Assembly: GCA_903957365.1 (NCBI GenBank)
Contig: CAJBPB010000137.1
Location: 1-35,035, forward strand
Direction: 5' to 3'
DNA: 35,035 nt
From: an uncultured Bacteroidota bacterium
GTDB taxonomy: Bacteria > Bacteroidota > Bacteroidia > Bacteroidales > F082
The notes below the pieces were generated by a model. It had not been told where the DNA came from. It did no database searches and saw nothing but the letters and a program-made list of their open reading frames with translations. Made by a program: the position numbers and the translations under genes. Below are positions 7,159-16,018 of the stretch, in pieces. Positions within the stretch are counted from its first letter, which is position 1, and each line of letters begins with the position of its first letter.

Positions 7159-9624
7159 ATGAGAAAATTAACTCTTACATTTTTCATTCTTTTTTCATTT
7201 TTGAATGTTTCTCATGCACAATTAACAAAGATTCTTGGCTATGTAACCGATGCTGTAACAGGTGAGCCAATTCCTTTCGCCAATGTTTATCTGAAAGGCA
7301 CTTCTCTTGGAACAACTACTGATTTTGACGGAAAGTATTATTTCGAGACTTTAAAACCAGTTGACTCAATCACCACTTCTTATGTAGGTTATATATCTCA
7401 AACACAATATGTTAAACAAAACAGATATCAGGCAATAAATTTCAAGCTTCAGCCCTTAATGATCAATTTGAAGGAAATTGTAGTCCACGCTGGTGAAAAT
7501 CCGGCAAATATTTTATTTAGAAAGATAATAAAAAATAAAGAGTTTAATACGATCAACGATCTTGAGGCCTGGCAATATGAATTATATACCAAAATCCAAT
7601 TTGACGCAAATAATTTTGGAGATCGTCTGCAAAACAGCAAGTTACTAAAACCATTTGATTTTATTTTTGATTATATCGATACATCCACAGTGAACGGAAA
7701 AGTTTATCTGCCGGTGTTTATAACTGAAGCTTTGTCTGATGTTTACGTCTCAAGAAATCCAAATGCTTCCCGTGAAATAATTGTCGCTTCACGCGGTTCC
7801 GGTATCGAGAACCCAAGTATCGCTTCATTAATTGCTTCACTCAAACAGGAGGTCAATGCATATGATAACTACATTAATTTATTTGATAAGCAGTTTGTTG
7901 GACCAATCGCAAATTTTGGTCTGACCTATTACGAATATTATCTTATTGACAGTGCTTTCATTGATAATCAATGGTGTTATAAGATGGCTTTCAAACCACG
8001 CCGCAAGCAGGAATTGACTTTCACCGGAGATTTCTGGGTTCATGACAGCACCTTTGCCATCCGTAAAATTGAGATGAATATTGCCTCTGATGCCAATATT
8101 AATTTTGTTAATGACTTATCAATCAGACAAGAATATCAGTTCATTGATAAGAAAATATGGATGTTATCAAGAGATTATATGGTTGGTGACTTCAACCTGA
8201 TTGAAGAAACAAAGAAAATGCCTGGTTTTTTTGGGCATCGGACTGCTTCCTACGCGAAATTTGTGCTGAACGACAAGAAAGATCCTCAGTTTTACAGGAG
8301 TCCTACCGGAATTGAACTTGAGGTTGGCAGCATGGAAAAACCTGATGAATTCTGGAATGAAAACAGGCATGAAACGCTAAGTAAAAAGGAACAAGGTATT
8401 TATAAAATGGTCGATTCAATTGAGCATGTTCCTCTTTACCGAACCTATACTGATATTATTTATACTGGCGTTTATGGCTATGCTCCATGGAAAATGTTAG
8501 AGTTTGGTCCTATTGCGAGGCTTTATAGTTATAACGAAGTTGAAGGAAGCCGAATACGACTTGGGGTGCAAACCAGTACCATGTTCAGTAAAAAAGTCAG
8601 GTTTTACGGACATCTTGCTTATGGTTTCAAAGACGAAATGTATAAGTATAAACTCGGCGCACTGTATGTTTTTAACAAGAATCCGCAAAGGTCGGTTGGA
8701 TTAAGTTATATGTATGATATTGAGCAGCTTAGTTCAAGTTTTAATGCTTTTAGCCAGGATAATATTCTCGCTACAATTTTCAGAAAACAACCAGCCGACA
8801 AGCTCAATCTTACAAAAAACTGGAATGCATTTTATGTGCATGAATTTTCACCAGGGTTTTCGGCCAAATTTAATTTCGATCACCAGATTTTGATTTCAGT
8901 AGGAGAAACCGGATTACAAACCCATGAATCTGATGGAACTTTAGTAACCCATCCTTCTTTGACAACCAGTGAGATAGGGATAAATCTACGCTTTGCCTAT
9001 CACGAAAAGGTTGTAATAAACTCATTCGACCGGACAAGTTTCGGCAGTCCGTTTCCAATCCTGAATTTCAATTATTCGTATGGAATTCCTGATTTATTCA
9101 ATAGCGAATACACCTATCACAAACTACAGCTGGGTGTATCAGATTGGTTTAATGTTGCCAGTTTTGGCTGGACAAAATATATCCTTGACGTAGGTAAGGT
9201 TTTCGGCACACTACCATATCCATTACTGGTACTACATCCGGGGAACGAAACTTTTATTTTTGATGAACAGGCTTTTAACCTTGTTAATTATTATGAATTC
9301 ATTTCTGATCAGTATGTAAGTTTGTATGCGACACATCATTTTAATGGTTTTTTCTTGAACAGAGTCCCACTCTTAAGGAAACTAAAATGGCGTGAAGTGA
9401 TTTTTGCCAAAGGATTGATTGGTTCTATTTCAAGTGAAAATGTGGGTTATAGTGTATTTCCGTCAGTATCACATTTTGTAAAAAAACCCTATTTTGAGGC
9501 TGGCATGGGAGTTGAAAACATTTTCCGTATTGTACGTGTTGATGCCGTTTGGCGATTATCGCATCTCGACAATACGAATGCACACCCGTTTGGGATTTTT
9601 GTATCTCTACATTTTGATTTTTAG
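7159..9624 (+). CDS. DUF5686 outer-membrane protein with carboxypeptidase-like regulatory domain
   Basis: The product has 821 residues. Residues 1-20 are a signal peptide ending in S-H-A-Q. A CarboxypepD_reg-like beta-sandwich follows (about 25-105) with G-Y-V-T-D-A-V-T-G-E-P-I-P-F-A-N-V and G-T-T-T-D-F-D-G-K-Y-Y-F. The rest fits the DUF5686 family: a soluble beta part with W-V-H-D-S-T-F-A-I-R-K-I-E-M, then a long C-terminal region of alternating aromatic-rich strands ending in F-V-S-L-H-F-D-F. This is an outer-membrane barrel with a C-terminal aromatic residue, which I infer is inserted by the Bam machinery. There is no TonB plug or TonB box, so it is not a SusC-type importer. Function in the family is unknown. 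It has its own promoter and no close partner. Confidence 0.85.
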   Translation: MRKLTLTFFILFSFLNVSHAQLTKILGYVTDAVTGEPIPFANVYLKGTSLGTTTDFDGKYYFETLKPVDSITTSYVGYISQTQYVKQNRYQAINFKLQPLMINLKEIVVHAGENPANILFRKIIKNKEFNTINDLEAWQYELYTKIQFDANNFGDRLQNSKLLKPFDFIFDYIDTSTVNGKVYLPVFITEALSDVYVSRNPNASREIIVASRGSGIENPSIASLIASLKQEVNAYDNYINLFDKQFVGPIANFGLTYYEYYLIDSAFIDNQWCYKMAFKPRRKQELTFTGDFWVHDSTFAIRKIEMNIASDANINFVNDLSIRQEYQFIDKKIWMLSRDYMVGDFNLIEETKKMPGFFGHRTASYAKFVLNDKKDPQFYRSPTGIELEVGSMEKPDEFWNENRHETLSKKEQGIYKMVDSIEHVPLYRTYTDIIYTGVYGYAPWKMLEFGPIARLYSYNEVEGSRIRLGVQTSTMFSKKVRFYGHLAYGFKDEMYKYKLGALYVFNKNPQRSVGLSYMYDIEQLSSSFNAFSQDNILATIFRKQPADKLNLTKNWNAFYVHEFSPGFSAKFNFDHQILISVGETGLQTHESDGTLVTHPSLTTSEIGINLRFAYHEKVVINSFDRTSFGSPFPILNFNYSYGIPDLFNSEYTYHKLQLGVSDWFNVASFGWTKYILDVGKVFGTLPYPLLVLHPGNETFIFDEQAFNLVNYYEFISDQYVSLYATHHFNGFFLNRVPLLRKLKWREVIFAKGLIGSISSENVGYSVFPSVSHFVKKPYFEAGMGVENIFRIVRVDAVWRLSHLDNTNAHPFGIFVSLHFDF

Positions 9625-9789
9625 AAAAGTGAATTTCAGAAGCAATTCCGGTAGTATCAATTATTTTTAAGTATTTGAATTCCATACATACTAAGCCGAT
9701 ATTGAATCTCGTTTGGTATTTTAAAAAATGGAAAATAATTGGTTTCGGATCGCGAAAACAAGAGTTTTACAGCATTTCCTCAATATTGT

Positions 9790-9797
9790 TAACTTTG
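9790..9797 (+). promoter_or_regulatory. -7 element TAACTTTG before lptB
   Basis: An exact TAnnTTTG match, identical to the deoC element, 24 nt before the lptB ATG. No clear -33 TTTG is found at the expected distance. The rest of the 197-nt gap 9625-9821 shows nothing else. Confidence 0.5.
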
Positions 9798-9821
9798 TGA
9801 TTCAATTTCAAAAGCAATTGT

Positions 9822-10559
9822 ATGATATTACGAACCGAAAACCTGATCAAGAAATACAGACAACGTACAGTTGTAAAGGATGTTTCGGTGTATGTGAATC
9901 AAGGTGAAATTGTTGGACTGCTCGGACCCAATGGTGCAGGTAAAACCACAACTTTTTATATGATGGTCGGTCTGATTAAACCGTTATCAGGCCACGTTTG
10001 GCTCGATGACCTTGAAATCACAGATGAACCTATGTTTAAACGTGCGCAAAAAGGAATCGGATACCTGGCACAGGAAGCATCTGTTTTCAGACAAATGAGT
10101 GTTGAAGATAACATTCTTTCGGTAATGCAGTTTCGAAAAGACATGACCAAAGACCAGCAACACGAAAAGCTTGAAAGTTTGCTGGATGAATTTGGCTTAC
10201 AACATATTCGAAAAAGCAACGGAATACAGCTTTCGGGTGGAGAGCGCCGTCGTACTGAAATTGCCAGGGCATTGGCTGTTGATCCTAAATTTATTTTACT
10301 TGATGAGCCATTCGCTGGCGTTGACCCAATTGCTGTCGAAGATATTCAGGCCATTGTTGCCAAACTGAAAAATAAAAATATCGGCATCTTAATTACCGAT
10401 CATAATGTGCATGAAACCCTTTCGATAACCGATCGCGCGTATTTATTATTCGAAGGTTCCATATTAATGGCTGGAACTTCTGAGGAACTGGCCGCGGACG
10501 AACATGTCAGAAAAGTATATCTCGGTCAGAATTTCGAACTAAGAAGAAAAGACGCTTAA
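9822..10559 (+). CDS. lptB: LPS export ABC transporter ATPase LptB
   Basis: This is the cytoplasmic ATPase of the LptB2FGC complex that extracts lipopolysaccharide from the inner membrane and drives it to the cell surface. The product has 245 residues, the usual LptB length. It shows Walker [10 protein letters not shown], a Q-loop in Y-L-A-Q-E-A-S-V-F, the ABC signature L-S-G-G-E-R-R-R, Walker [14 protein letters not shown] and the switch histidine in L-I-T-D-H-N-V. The Q-E-A-S-V-F and [14 protein letters not shown] forms are characteristic of LptB among ABC ATPases. It is a single gene; lptF/lptG are not in the window, as is usual in Bacteroidota. Confidence 0.95.
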   Translation: MILRTENLIKKYRQRTVVKDVSVYVNQGEIVGLLGPNGAGKTTTFYMMVGLIKPLSGHVWLDDLEITDEPMFKRAQKGIGYLAQEASVFRQMSVEDNILSVMQFRKDMTKDQQHEKLESLLDEFGLQHIRKSNGIQLSGGERRRTEIARALAVDPKFILLDEPFAGVDPIAVEDIQAIVAKLKNKNIGILITDHNVHETLSITDRAYLLFEGSILMAGTSEELAADEHVRKVYLGQNFELRRKDA

Positions 10560-10618
10560 TCTTTTAGGAATGGCTGGCTTTAACTGATATTTACAGTATC
10601 TGTCAAATTAATCAAGAA

Positions 10619-11671
10619 TCAGTTTATGTAAGACAATCGAAACATAACAGGAAGATGATCGCTGTATCCACCAAAGTATTTTCCACCTGAATAGGTGCGG
10701 TTAGGTTTTCCTATTCCTTCCTTTGTTTTGTAAAGAATCCAGTCAGGTTTTATTATTTGAATTTCTCCTGCTTTCATTTTCCCATTCGCAGACTGCATCA
10801 AATTTGTCGAAAGAATTATCTGATCAAAAAAGTCCCACGATTTGTAATAAAGCGTGCCATTACCGGCAAGAAATGAATTTAAAGCCAGATTATACAATTG
10901 TTTTGGTTCGGCAGCGGAAGAAACAGGTAAAGCTTTTAAGTGTTCGATCAGGCTCACATCATTCGGATTATCATTTAAATCTCCAGCGATAATAATATTT
11001 ACATCTGCATCAGTCTGAAACAATGAATCAGCAACTTTCCGCATAAAAGCGCCTGCGGCATTGCGTGCCTCAATAGTTTCATCTTTACCACCATACCTTG
11101 ATGTCCAGTGATTTATAAAAATATGCAGCGTGTCTTTTGTAGCGACAACTCCCTTTACATACAATATATGACGCGGATTAGATTTTGGCAAACTATCGAT
11201 GACAAAATCTAAAGGCCTGGAGGTAACAGGCCTGAAAAACTCCGGGCGATACATAAAAGCCACTTCTATCCCTCTGTCGTCATGATCCGGAAAATGGATA
11301 ATTTCATACCCGGCATCTTCGATAAGTTCATTGGCAACAAGTAATTTCAACACTTCAACATTTTCTATCTCTGCAAGACCAATCATATCCGGAAAGTCTG
11401 TTGTATCCATAGAAGCAATCACACGCGCCATATTATCCAGTTTATGATTGAATTTTTGTGTATTCCACTGACCTTTTCCTGAAGGTAGAAATTCTTCATC
11501 ATTTATCCTGGTATCATCAATAGTATCAAACAGATTTTCAACATTATAAAAAGCAAAAGTAAGTCCGTTGGCAGGTTTGTGAAGCTTCCGGATGCCACTC
11601 TGACAAGATGTCAAAAGAATAACAGTGGTTATTATGAGGTACAATGGATTGAATAATATTCTTTTAATCAT
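10619..11671 (-). CDS. Secreted endonuclease/exonuclease/phosphatase-family lipoprotein
   Basis: The product has 350 residues. A lipoprotein signal (L-L-T-S-C, acylated Cys about residue 23) is followed by an EEP (DNase I-like) domain. Its motifs appear in order: F-Y-N-V-E-N-L-F-D with the metal-binding Asn, G-L-A-E-I-E-N with the catalytic Glu, I-N-H-W-T-S-R-Y-G-G with the catalytic His, I-I-A-G-D-L-N-D-N-P-N-D, and the terminal Y-S-D-H-L-P-V with the general-base pair D-H. All catalytic positions are present, so the enzyme should be active on phosphodiesters. The substrate (DNA, phospholipid or other) cannot be told. The lipid anchor places it in the envelope. It starts 4 nt after the S4 gene and ends the era cluster. 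Confidence 0.85.
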   Translation of the reverse strand: MIKRILFNPLYLIITTVILLTSCQSGIRKLHKPANGLTFAFYNVENLFDTIDDTRINDEEFLPSGKGQWNTQKFNHKLDNMARVIASMDTTDFPDMIGLAEIENVEVLKLLVANELIEDAGYEIIHFPDHDDRGIEVAFMYRPEFFRPVTSRPLDFVIDSLPKSNPRHILYVKGVVATKDTLHIFINHWTSRYGGKDETIEARNAAGAFMRKVADSLFQTDADVNIIIAGDLNDNPNDVSLIEHLKALPVSSAAEPKQLYNLALNSFLAGNGTLYYKSWDFFDQIILSTNLMQSANGKMKAGEIQIIKPDWILYKTKEGIGKPNRTYSGGKYFGGYSDHLPVMFRLSYIN

Positions 11672-11675
11672 CTCT

Positions 11676-12056
11676 TTATTTTTTATCTTTTAAAATATCA
11701 ATTTCACGTCTTTCTTTTTTTGTTGGACGACCAATTCCTCTGTCTCTTTTTTCATAATTGAATTCCTTCATTAACTGAAGCTGCTCATAAAGCTCAACAG
11801 GAGTCAGGTCGGTATAAACATCAACAACCATTGGTGGTGAAACTCGGTTTTTTACAAGCGATTTCACTTGTATCGTTTTTTTTATCTGAGGCAACTGCAC
11901 AGTTAAGATCTCGTTCAGTTTCAATTCTTTTGAAGGCTTTACCGAAACATCATTCAACTTTATTTTTCCGGCAGCACATGCCTCAGCAGCCAATGTTCTG
12001 GTTTTGAACAAACGGGCACACCACAACCATTTATCAATGCGAACAACTTCCGTCAT
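11676..12056 (-). CDS. S4-domain RNA-binding protein (Hsp15-like)
   Basis: The product has 126 residues. An N-terminal S4 domain (about 4-60) carries the typical start [18 protein letters not shown] and C-A-A-G-K-I-K-L-N. The tail is basic, with [12 protein letters not shown] near the end. This is the pattern of Hsp15 (HslR), which binds free 50S subunits carrying stalled nascent chains and promotes their recycling. The call is by family resemblance. Its ATG overlaps the der stop codon by 4 nt (ATGA), indicating translational coupling with the ribosome-assembly GTPase upstream, which fits a role in 50S handling. Confidence 0.85.
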   Translation of the reverse strand: MTEVVRIDKWLWCARLFKTRTLAAEACAAGKIKLNDVSVKPSKELKLNEILTVQLPQIKKTIQVKSLVKNRVSPPMVVDVYTDLTPVELYEQLQLMKEFNYEKRDRGIGRPTKKERREIDILKDKK

Positions 12057-13360
12057 TTTTGCCTAAAGAAAAGTTGAATTGGAACACCCGTAAAATTAAA
12101 CTGTTCACGAATTTTATTCTCAAGAAAACGACGATAGCCATCTTTCACATCTTTTGGCAAATTGCAAAAGAAAACAAACTGCGGAGAATAAGTCTTAAGT
12201 TGGGTAATATACTTGATTTTAATATATTTCCCTCTTGAGGCAGCTGGCGGAGGTGACGCTTCGATAATAGGAAGCAATACTTCGTTCAATACCGAAGTAA
12301 GAATATTTCGTTTACGGTTTTCATAAACTTCATGCGCCAGTTCAAGTACTTTGAAAATTCTTTGCTTGTTGATAACCGAAGTAAAAACAATAGGGACATC
12401 GGTAAAAGGCTCCATCCGCTCACGAATTACTCTCTCGTATTCAACATGGGTATTTGAGTTTTTCTCAATCATATCCCATTTGTTTACGACAACAACCAAA
12501 CCTTTACGGTTTTTTTCGACCAGATGAAGGATACTGAGATCCTGTGATTCAATACCAGATTGTGCATCCAGCATCAGGATAACCACATCACTATCTTCGA
12601 TGGATCGTATTGCTCTGAGCACAGAATAAAACTCTATATTTTCAGAAACTTTTGCCTTCTTTCTTAATCCAGCTGTATCAACCAACATAAAATCCATCCC
12701 AAATGCATTGAAACGAGTATGGATTGAATCACGGGTAGTCCCGGCAATATCTGTTACAATATTTCTGTCAACACCCAAAAAAGCATTTATAATGGAGGAT
12801 TTGCCAACATTAGGGCGACCCACAACCGCAAACTTCGGTAAATTCATATCAGGATCAGGTTCCTTCATTGGCAGGAACTTAACAACCTCATCCAATAAAT
12901 CACCTGTTCCGCTTCCATTAACGGCAGAAACGGGAAAAACTTCACCCAATCCAAGTGAATAGAATTCCTGAGCATCAGTTATCCTGTCAGGATTATCTAC
13001 TTTGTTCGCAACCAGAAATATTTTCTTTTTTGCTTGCCTGAGCATAGTAGTTACTTCCATATCAAGCACATGCACACCTTCACGGGCATCAACCAAAAAT
13101 AAAATAACATCAGCCTCATCAATCGCAAGTGTAACCTGTTTCCGGATTTCTTCCTCAAAAACATCATCTGAACCGATGACGTAACCTCCTGTATCAATTA
13201 CTGAGAAGTCAACCCCATTCCAATCACTTTTGCCATAATGTCTGTCGCGGGTCACACCACTGGTTTCCTCGACAATGGCCTGGCGTGCCTGCACCATCCG
13301 GTTAAAAAAAGTGGATTTGCCCACATTCGGACGACCAACAATCGCAACAATATTTCCCAT
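12053..13360 (-). CDS. der: Ribosome biogenesis GTPase Der
   Basis: This 435-residue GTPase with two tandem G domains is needed for 50S subunit maturation. The first domain has G-R-P-N-V-G-K-S-T near residue 8, D-T-G-G and N-K-V-D. The second begins near residue 180 with [14 protein letters not shown] and N-K-W-D. A C-terminal KH-like domain follows (about 355-435), with a Y-I-K-I-K-Y strand. Length and order are normal for Der/EngA. It starts 10 nt after the era stop and overlaps the S4 gene by 4 nt, so the two ribosome-assembly GTPases and the Hsp15-like protein form one transcription unit. Confidence 0.97.
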   Translation of the reverse strand: MGNIVAIVGRPNVGKSTFFNRMVQARQAIVEETSGVTRDRHYGKSDWNGVDFSVIDTGGYVIGSDDVFEEEIRKQVTLAIDEADVILFLVDAREGVHVLDMEVTTMLRQAKKKIFLVANKVDNPDRITDAQEFYSLGLGEVFPVSAVNGSGTGDLLDEVVKFLPMKEPDPDMNLPKFAVVGRPNVGKSSIINAFLGVDRNIVTDIAGTTRDSIHTRFNAFGMDFMLVDTAGLRKKAKVSENIEFYSVLRAIRSIEDSDVVILMLDAQSGIESQDLSILHLVEKNRKGLVVVVNKWDMIEKNSNTHVEYERVIRERMEPFTDVPIVFTSVINKQRIFKVLELAHEVYENRKRNILTSVLNEVLLPIIEASPPPAASRGKYIKIKYITQLKTYSPQFVFFCNLPKDVKDGYRRFLENKIREQFNFTGVPIQLFFRQK

Positions 13361-13370
13361 AATTTCTATA

Positions 13371-14252
13371 TTATACTTCGTAACCGAAGCGCTTTAATAA
13401 ACTTTCATTATCACGCCAGTCTTTGCTCACTTTGACGCTCATTTCCAGAAAAACTTTTTTTCCTGTAAACTCTTCAAGATCAAGACGTGCCATTGTTCCT
13501 GTGCGCTTAATTGCCGATCCCTGTTTTCCGATTATAATTGCTTTCTGCGAATCGCGTGAAGCATAAATAACCGACTGTATTCTGATAAGCTTCTCTCCTT
13601 CCTCAAATGCTTCAATAGCAACTTCCACTGAATACGGGATTTCCTGTTGATAGTTCAACAATATTTTTTCACGAATTATCTCAGCTGCAAAAAACCGCAT
13701 CGATTTGTCGGTAAGTTCATCCTTTGGAAAATAAGGAGGCGACTCGGGCAGAACATCAACGATTTTATCAAAAATCCCAATCACATTAAACCCCAAAGAT
13801 GCTGAAACAGCAAAAATTGTTGCGCCTTGTATTTTACTCTGCCAGGTTTTAATTAGCTCATTTACTTCTTCCTGCGTTGATAAGTCGATTTTATTTAGAA
13901 CAACAAACACTGGAATATTTGCATTTATTATTTTTGTGACTGTATCATCATAATCAGCCTTTTCCTTTACATCGATTACAAACAAAATCAAATCAGCATC
14001 TACCAGAGCAGTGTGCACGAATGAATTCATGATTTCGTGCATTTTATACGCAGGCTTGTTGATGATTCCAGGTGTATCAGAAAAAACAATCTGGTAACCA
14101 TCATCATTAACAATTCCAAGAATCCGGTGCCTGGTTGTCTGTGCTTTGGAGGTGATTATCGATAGCTTGGTGCCTACCAAGGCATTCATTAAGGTGGATT
14201 TGCCAACATTGGGATTACCTATTATGTTGACATAGCCCGATTTATGTGTCAT
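13371..14252 (-). CDS. era: GTPase Era
   Basis: This 293-residue GTPase binds the 3' end of 16S rRNA and acts in 30S assembly. The G domain shows G-N-P-N-V-G-K-S-T (G1), D-T-P-G-I (G3) and N-K-I-D (G4). The C-terminal KH domain carries [10 protein letters not shown], the G-K-x-G RNA-binding loop. I chose the ATG at 14252 (M-T-H-K-S-G-Y) because it gives the family's usual N-terminus; the in-frame TTG at 14285 adds 11 residues and overlaps a possible promoter region. It is the first gene of era-der-S4-EEP, divergent from tRNA-fMet. Confidence 0.96.
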   Translation of the reverse strand: MTHKSGYVNIIGNPNVGKSTLMNALVGTKLSIITSKAQTTRHRILGIVNDDGYQIVFSDTPGIINKPAYKMHEIMNSFVHTALVDADLILFVIDVKEKADYDDTVTKIINANIPVFVVLNKIDLSTQEEVNELIKTWQSKIQGATIFAVSASLGFNVIGIFDKIVDVLPESPPYFPKDELTDKSMRFFAAEIIREKILLNYQQEIPYSVEVAIEAFEEGEKLIRIQSVIYASRDSQKAIIIGKQGSAIKRTGTMARLDLEEFTGKKVFLEMSVKVSKDWRDNESLLKRFGYEV

Positions 14253-14405
14253 GAAAATATTTTTATCTAAACTCTTGTTTTGCAAAGAAACAAAAATTAC
14301 CTTTGCAGTCCGGTTTTTGAGGTTAATAAATTAATCAGCCTCACCTTTTTTAAAGCAAAAAGTTATAAAGCGGGGTCAAAAAGGTTCTTTCAGATAAAAA
14401 TATAT

Positions 14406-14477
<72 letters not shown>

Positions 14478-14491
14478 CTACTTAAAAAAAT

Positions 14492-14523
14492 AAAAGTCAG
14501 CGTTTTACGTTGACTTTTTTTTT
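14492..14523 (+). terminator. Intrinsic terminator after tRNA-fMet
   Basis: AGTCAGCG (14495-14502) pairs with CGTTGACT (14508-14515), one G-T wobble, around a 5-nt loop. A run of nine T follows (14515-14523), and the stem can extend into the flanking A and T. This is a canonical Rho-independent terminator 15 nt after the tRNA. Confidence 0.8.
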
Positions 14524-14680
14524 GGCATTCTTTTTTTTGGAGTAAGGTATTAGCGTATTATTCGGCCTAAAGAATTTTTTTACCAAAAATCAATCAAAGT
14601 TTCGTTAGTAATTAAAAACACAGTCCATTTTACAATTCACCACTGATTGATCATACTCACCTGTTTTATACTATTCATAT

Positions 14681-15238
14681 TCATTTCAATAATTTCCAAC
14701 CAAATTCATCCAAACCAATGGATTGAATAATATCTGTATGATTAATATTTTCTGAAATAAATATCCGGTCTGCAAATGGAAATAATTTTCTGGATCTTTC
14801 CTTGATAAATAATTCATCAGTAGGGCGAATCATAAAAAATAATCCAGGTTGTAAAAAATTCCGTAAACTTGCTGATTCACAAACTATTATTGATTTTTTG
14901 TCAATTTGTGTAAATAATGCTTCCAAAGCTTCATTTAGATAAGCATCTTTCGTCCGGATGAAAAAAACTTTTGAGGCACCAGCTTGCTTCATCCGGTAGG
15001 TGTCTTTGTTTGGATTAGTAAGATGTTCTTGCGTAATTTCAAATTCACCATCCAACGCTTTTGATTTCAAACCATGAAATGCATCCTCATCAGGATAAAT
15101 GCTTGTTATTTTCAAGCCAAATATTTCCTTTTGTTTTGAAAAATGCGCAATCAATTGACAGGCTAGTGTTGTCTTTCCGATATTTCGTCCTGTACCGGCA
15201 ACTATCAATACATTCCCTAAAAATATGGGTATGCTCAT
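14681..15238 (-). CDS. P-loop ATPase, MobB/dethiobiotin-synthetase-like
   Basis: The product has 185 residues. It opens with a strand and Walker A G-T-G-R-N-I-G-K-T-T at 15-24, followed by a helix with A-C-Q-L-I-A-H-F. The N-I-G-K-T-T form and the overall size recall the SIMIBI group (MobB, dethiobiotin synthetase-like proteins). Later features are K-I-T-S-I-Y-P-D, a segment rich in charged residues with M-K-Q-A-G-A-S-K, and I-I-V-C-E-S-A-S-L-R-N-F, which may be the Walker B / switch region. I cannot name the substrate. The ATG overlaps the end of rsmA by 4 nt, so it is translationally coupled as the last gene of the serS cluster. No molybdopterin or biotin genes are nearby. Confidence 0.65.
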   Translation of the reverse strand: MSIPIFLGNVLIVAGTGRNIGKTTLACQLIAHFSKQKEIFGLKITSIYPDEDAFHGLKSKALDGEFEITQEHLTNPNKDTYRMKQAGASKVFFIRTKDAYLNEALEALFTQIDKKSIIVCESASLRNFLQPGLFFMIRPTDELFIKERSRKLFPFADRIFISENINHTDIIQSIGLDEFGWKLLK

Positions 15239-16008
15239 ATTGTTTTTTTGTGATTCCCGATCAATTGGGTGAGTGCAATAAAATCAGGAACATTCAACTG
15301 TTCTGCTCGTTTATTAAAAACCAGATTATCCATAATCTCAGGTGAAATCATTTCCCGCAAGGCGTTACGCAAGGTTTTCCGTCGTTGATTAAATCCCGCT
15401 TTTACTATTTTCTTGAACAAAATTTCATCACAGTCTAAAGAAAAAACTTCGTTCCTTCTTAAATGAATCACTGCAGATTTTACTTTCGGTGGTGGATTAA
15501 AAACATTTTCATTTACAGTAAAGCAATATTCAATGTTATAGTATGCCTGAAGCAAAACGCTCAGGATACCATACGTTTTGTTTCCAGAAGGAGAGGCAAT
15601 CCTCTCAGCCACCTCTTTCTGGATCATACACACAACTTCCGTTACAGTATTCTTGTATTCCAGAACATGAAACAGTATCTGACTTCCAATATTATACGGA
15701 AAATTACCTATCACTGCCAGATTACTATCAGATATTATGTTCAAATCGGTTTTTAAAAAATCACCATCAATCAGCCTACTTTCCAGAAGTGGAAAATGTT
15801 GTTTCAGATAAGCAATGGATTCCCTGTCGATTTCTACAACCCAAAATTGATCTGTATAGCGAGGCAATAATATTTTGGTCAGGACACCTGTCCCCGCTCC
15901 GACTTCAACCACTGTTTTAACATCTGACGAAAGTTGATCGACAATTTTATTTGCGATATTCTGATCAATTAAAAAATGCTGTCCGAGGTGTTTTTTTGGT
16001 CTTACCAT
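15235..16008 (-). CDS. rsmA: 16S rRNA dimethyladenosine transferase RsmA (KsgA)
   Basis: This enzyme dimethylates two adjacent adenines in the 3'-terminal helix of 16S rRNA during late 30S assembly, using SAM. The 257-residue product starts with the family signature K-K-H-L-G-Q-H-F-L-I-D. It has SAM motif I V-V-E-V-G-A-G-T-G-V-L-T at about 33-44, the catalytic N-F-P-Y-N-I motif near 104, and the C-terminal helical segment with F-N-Q-R-R-K-T-L-R-N-A-L. An ATG at 16032 would add 8 atypical residues and overlap the TPR gene, so 16008 is preferred. It lies 10 nt after the TPR gene and overlaps the P-loop ATPase by 4 nt. Confidence 0.95.
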   Translation of the reverse strand: MVRPKKHLGQHFLIDQNIANKIVDQLSSDVKTVVEVGAGTGVLTKILLPRYTDQFWVVEIDRESIAYLKQHFPLLESRLIDGDFLKTDLNIISDSNLAVIGNFPYNIGSQILFHVLEYKNTVTEVVCMIQKEVAERIASPSGNKTYGILSVLLQAYYNIEYCFTVNENVFNPPPKVKSAVIHLRRNEVFSLDCDEILFKKIVKAGFNQRRKTLRNALREMISPEIMDNLVFNKRAEQLNVPDFIALTQLIGNHKKTI

Positions 16009-16018
16009 AGTTTTGATT

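Noticed and set aside
8167-9058. Minus-strand ORFs inside the DUF5686 gene
   Set aside because: They are antisense shadows without start context or recognisable domains; the plus-strand frame codes for a full outer-membrane protein.
12708-13435. Plus-strand ORFs opposite der
   Set aside because: They are antisense to conserved GTPase motifs, which fully explain the sequence.
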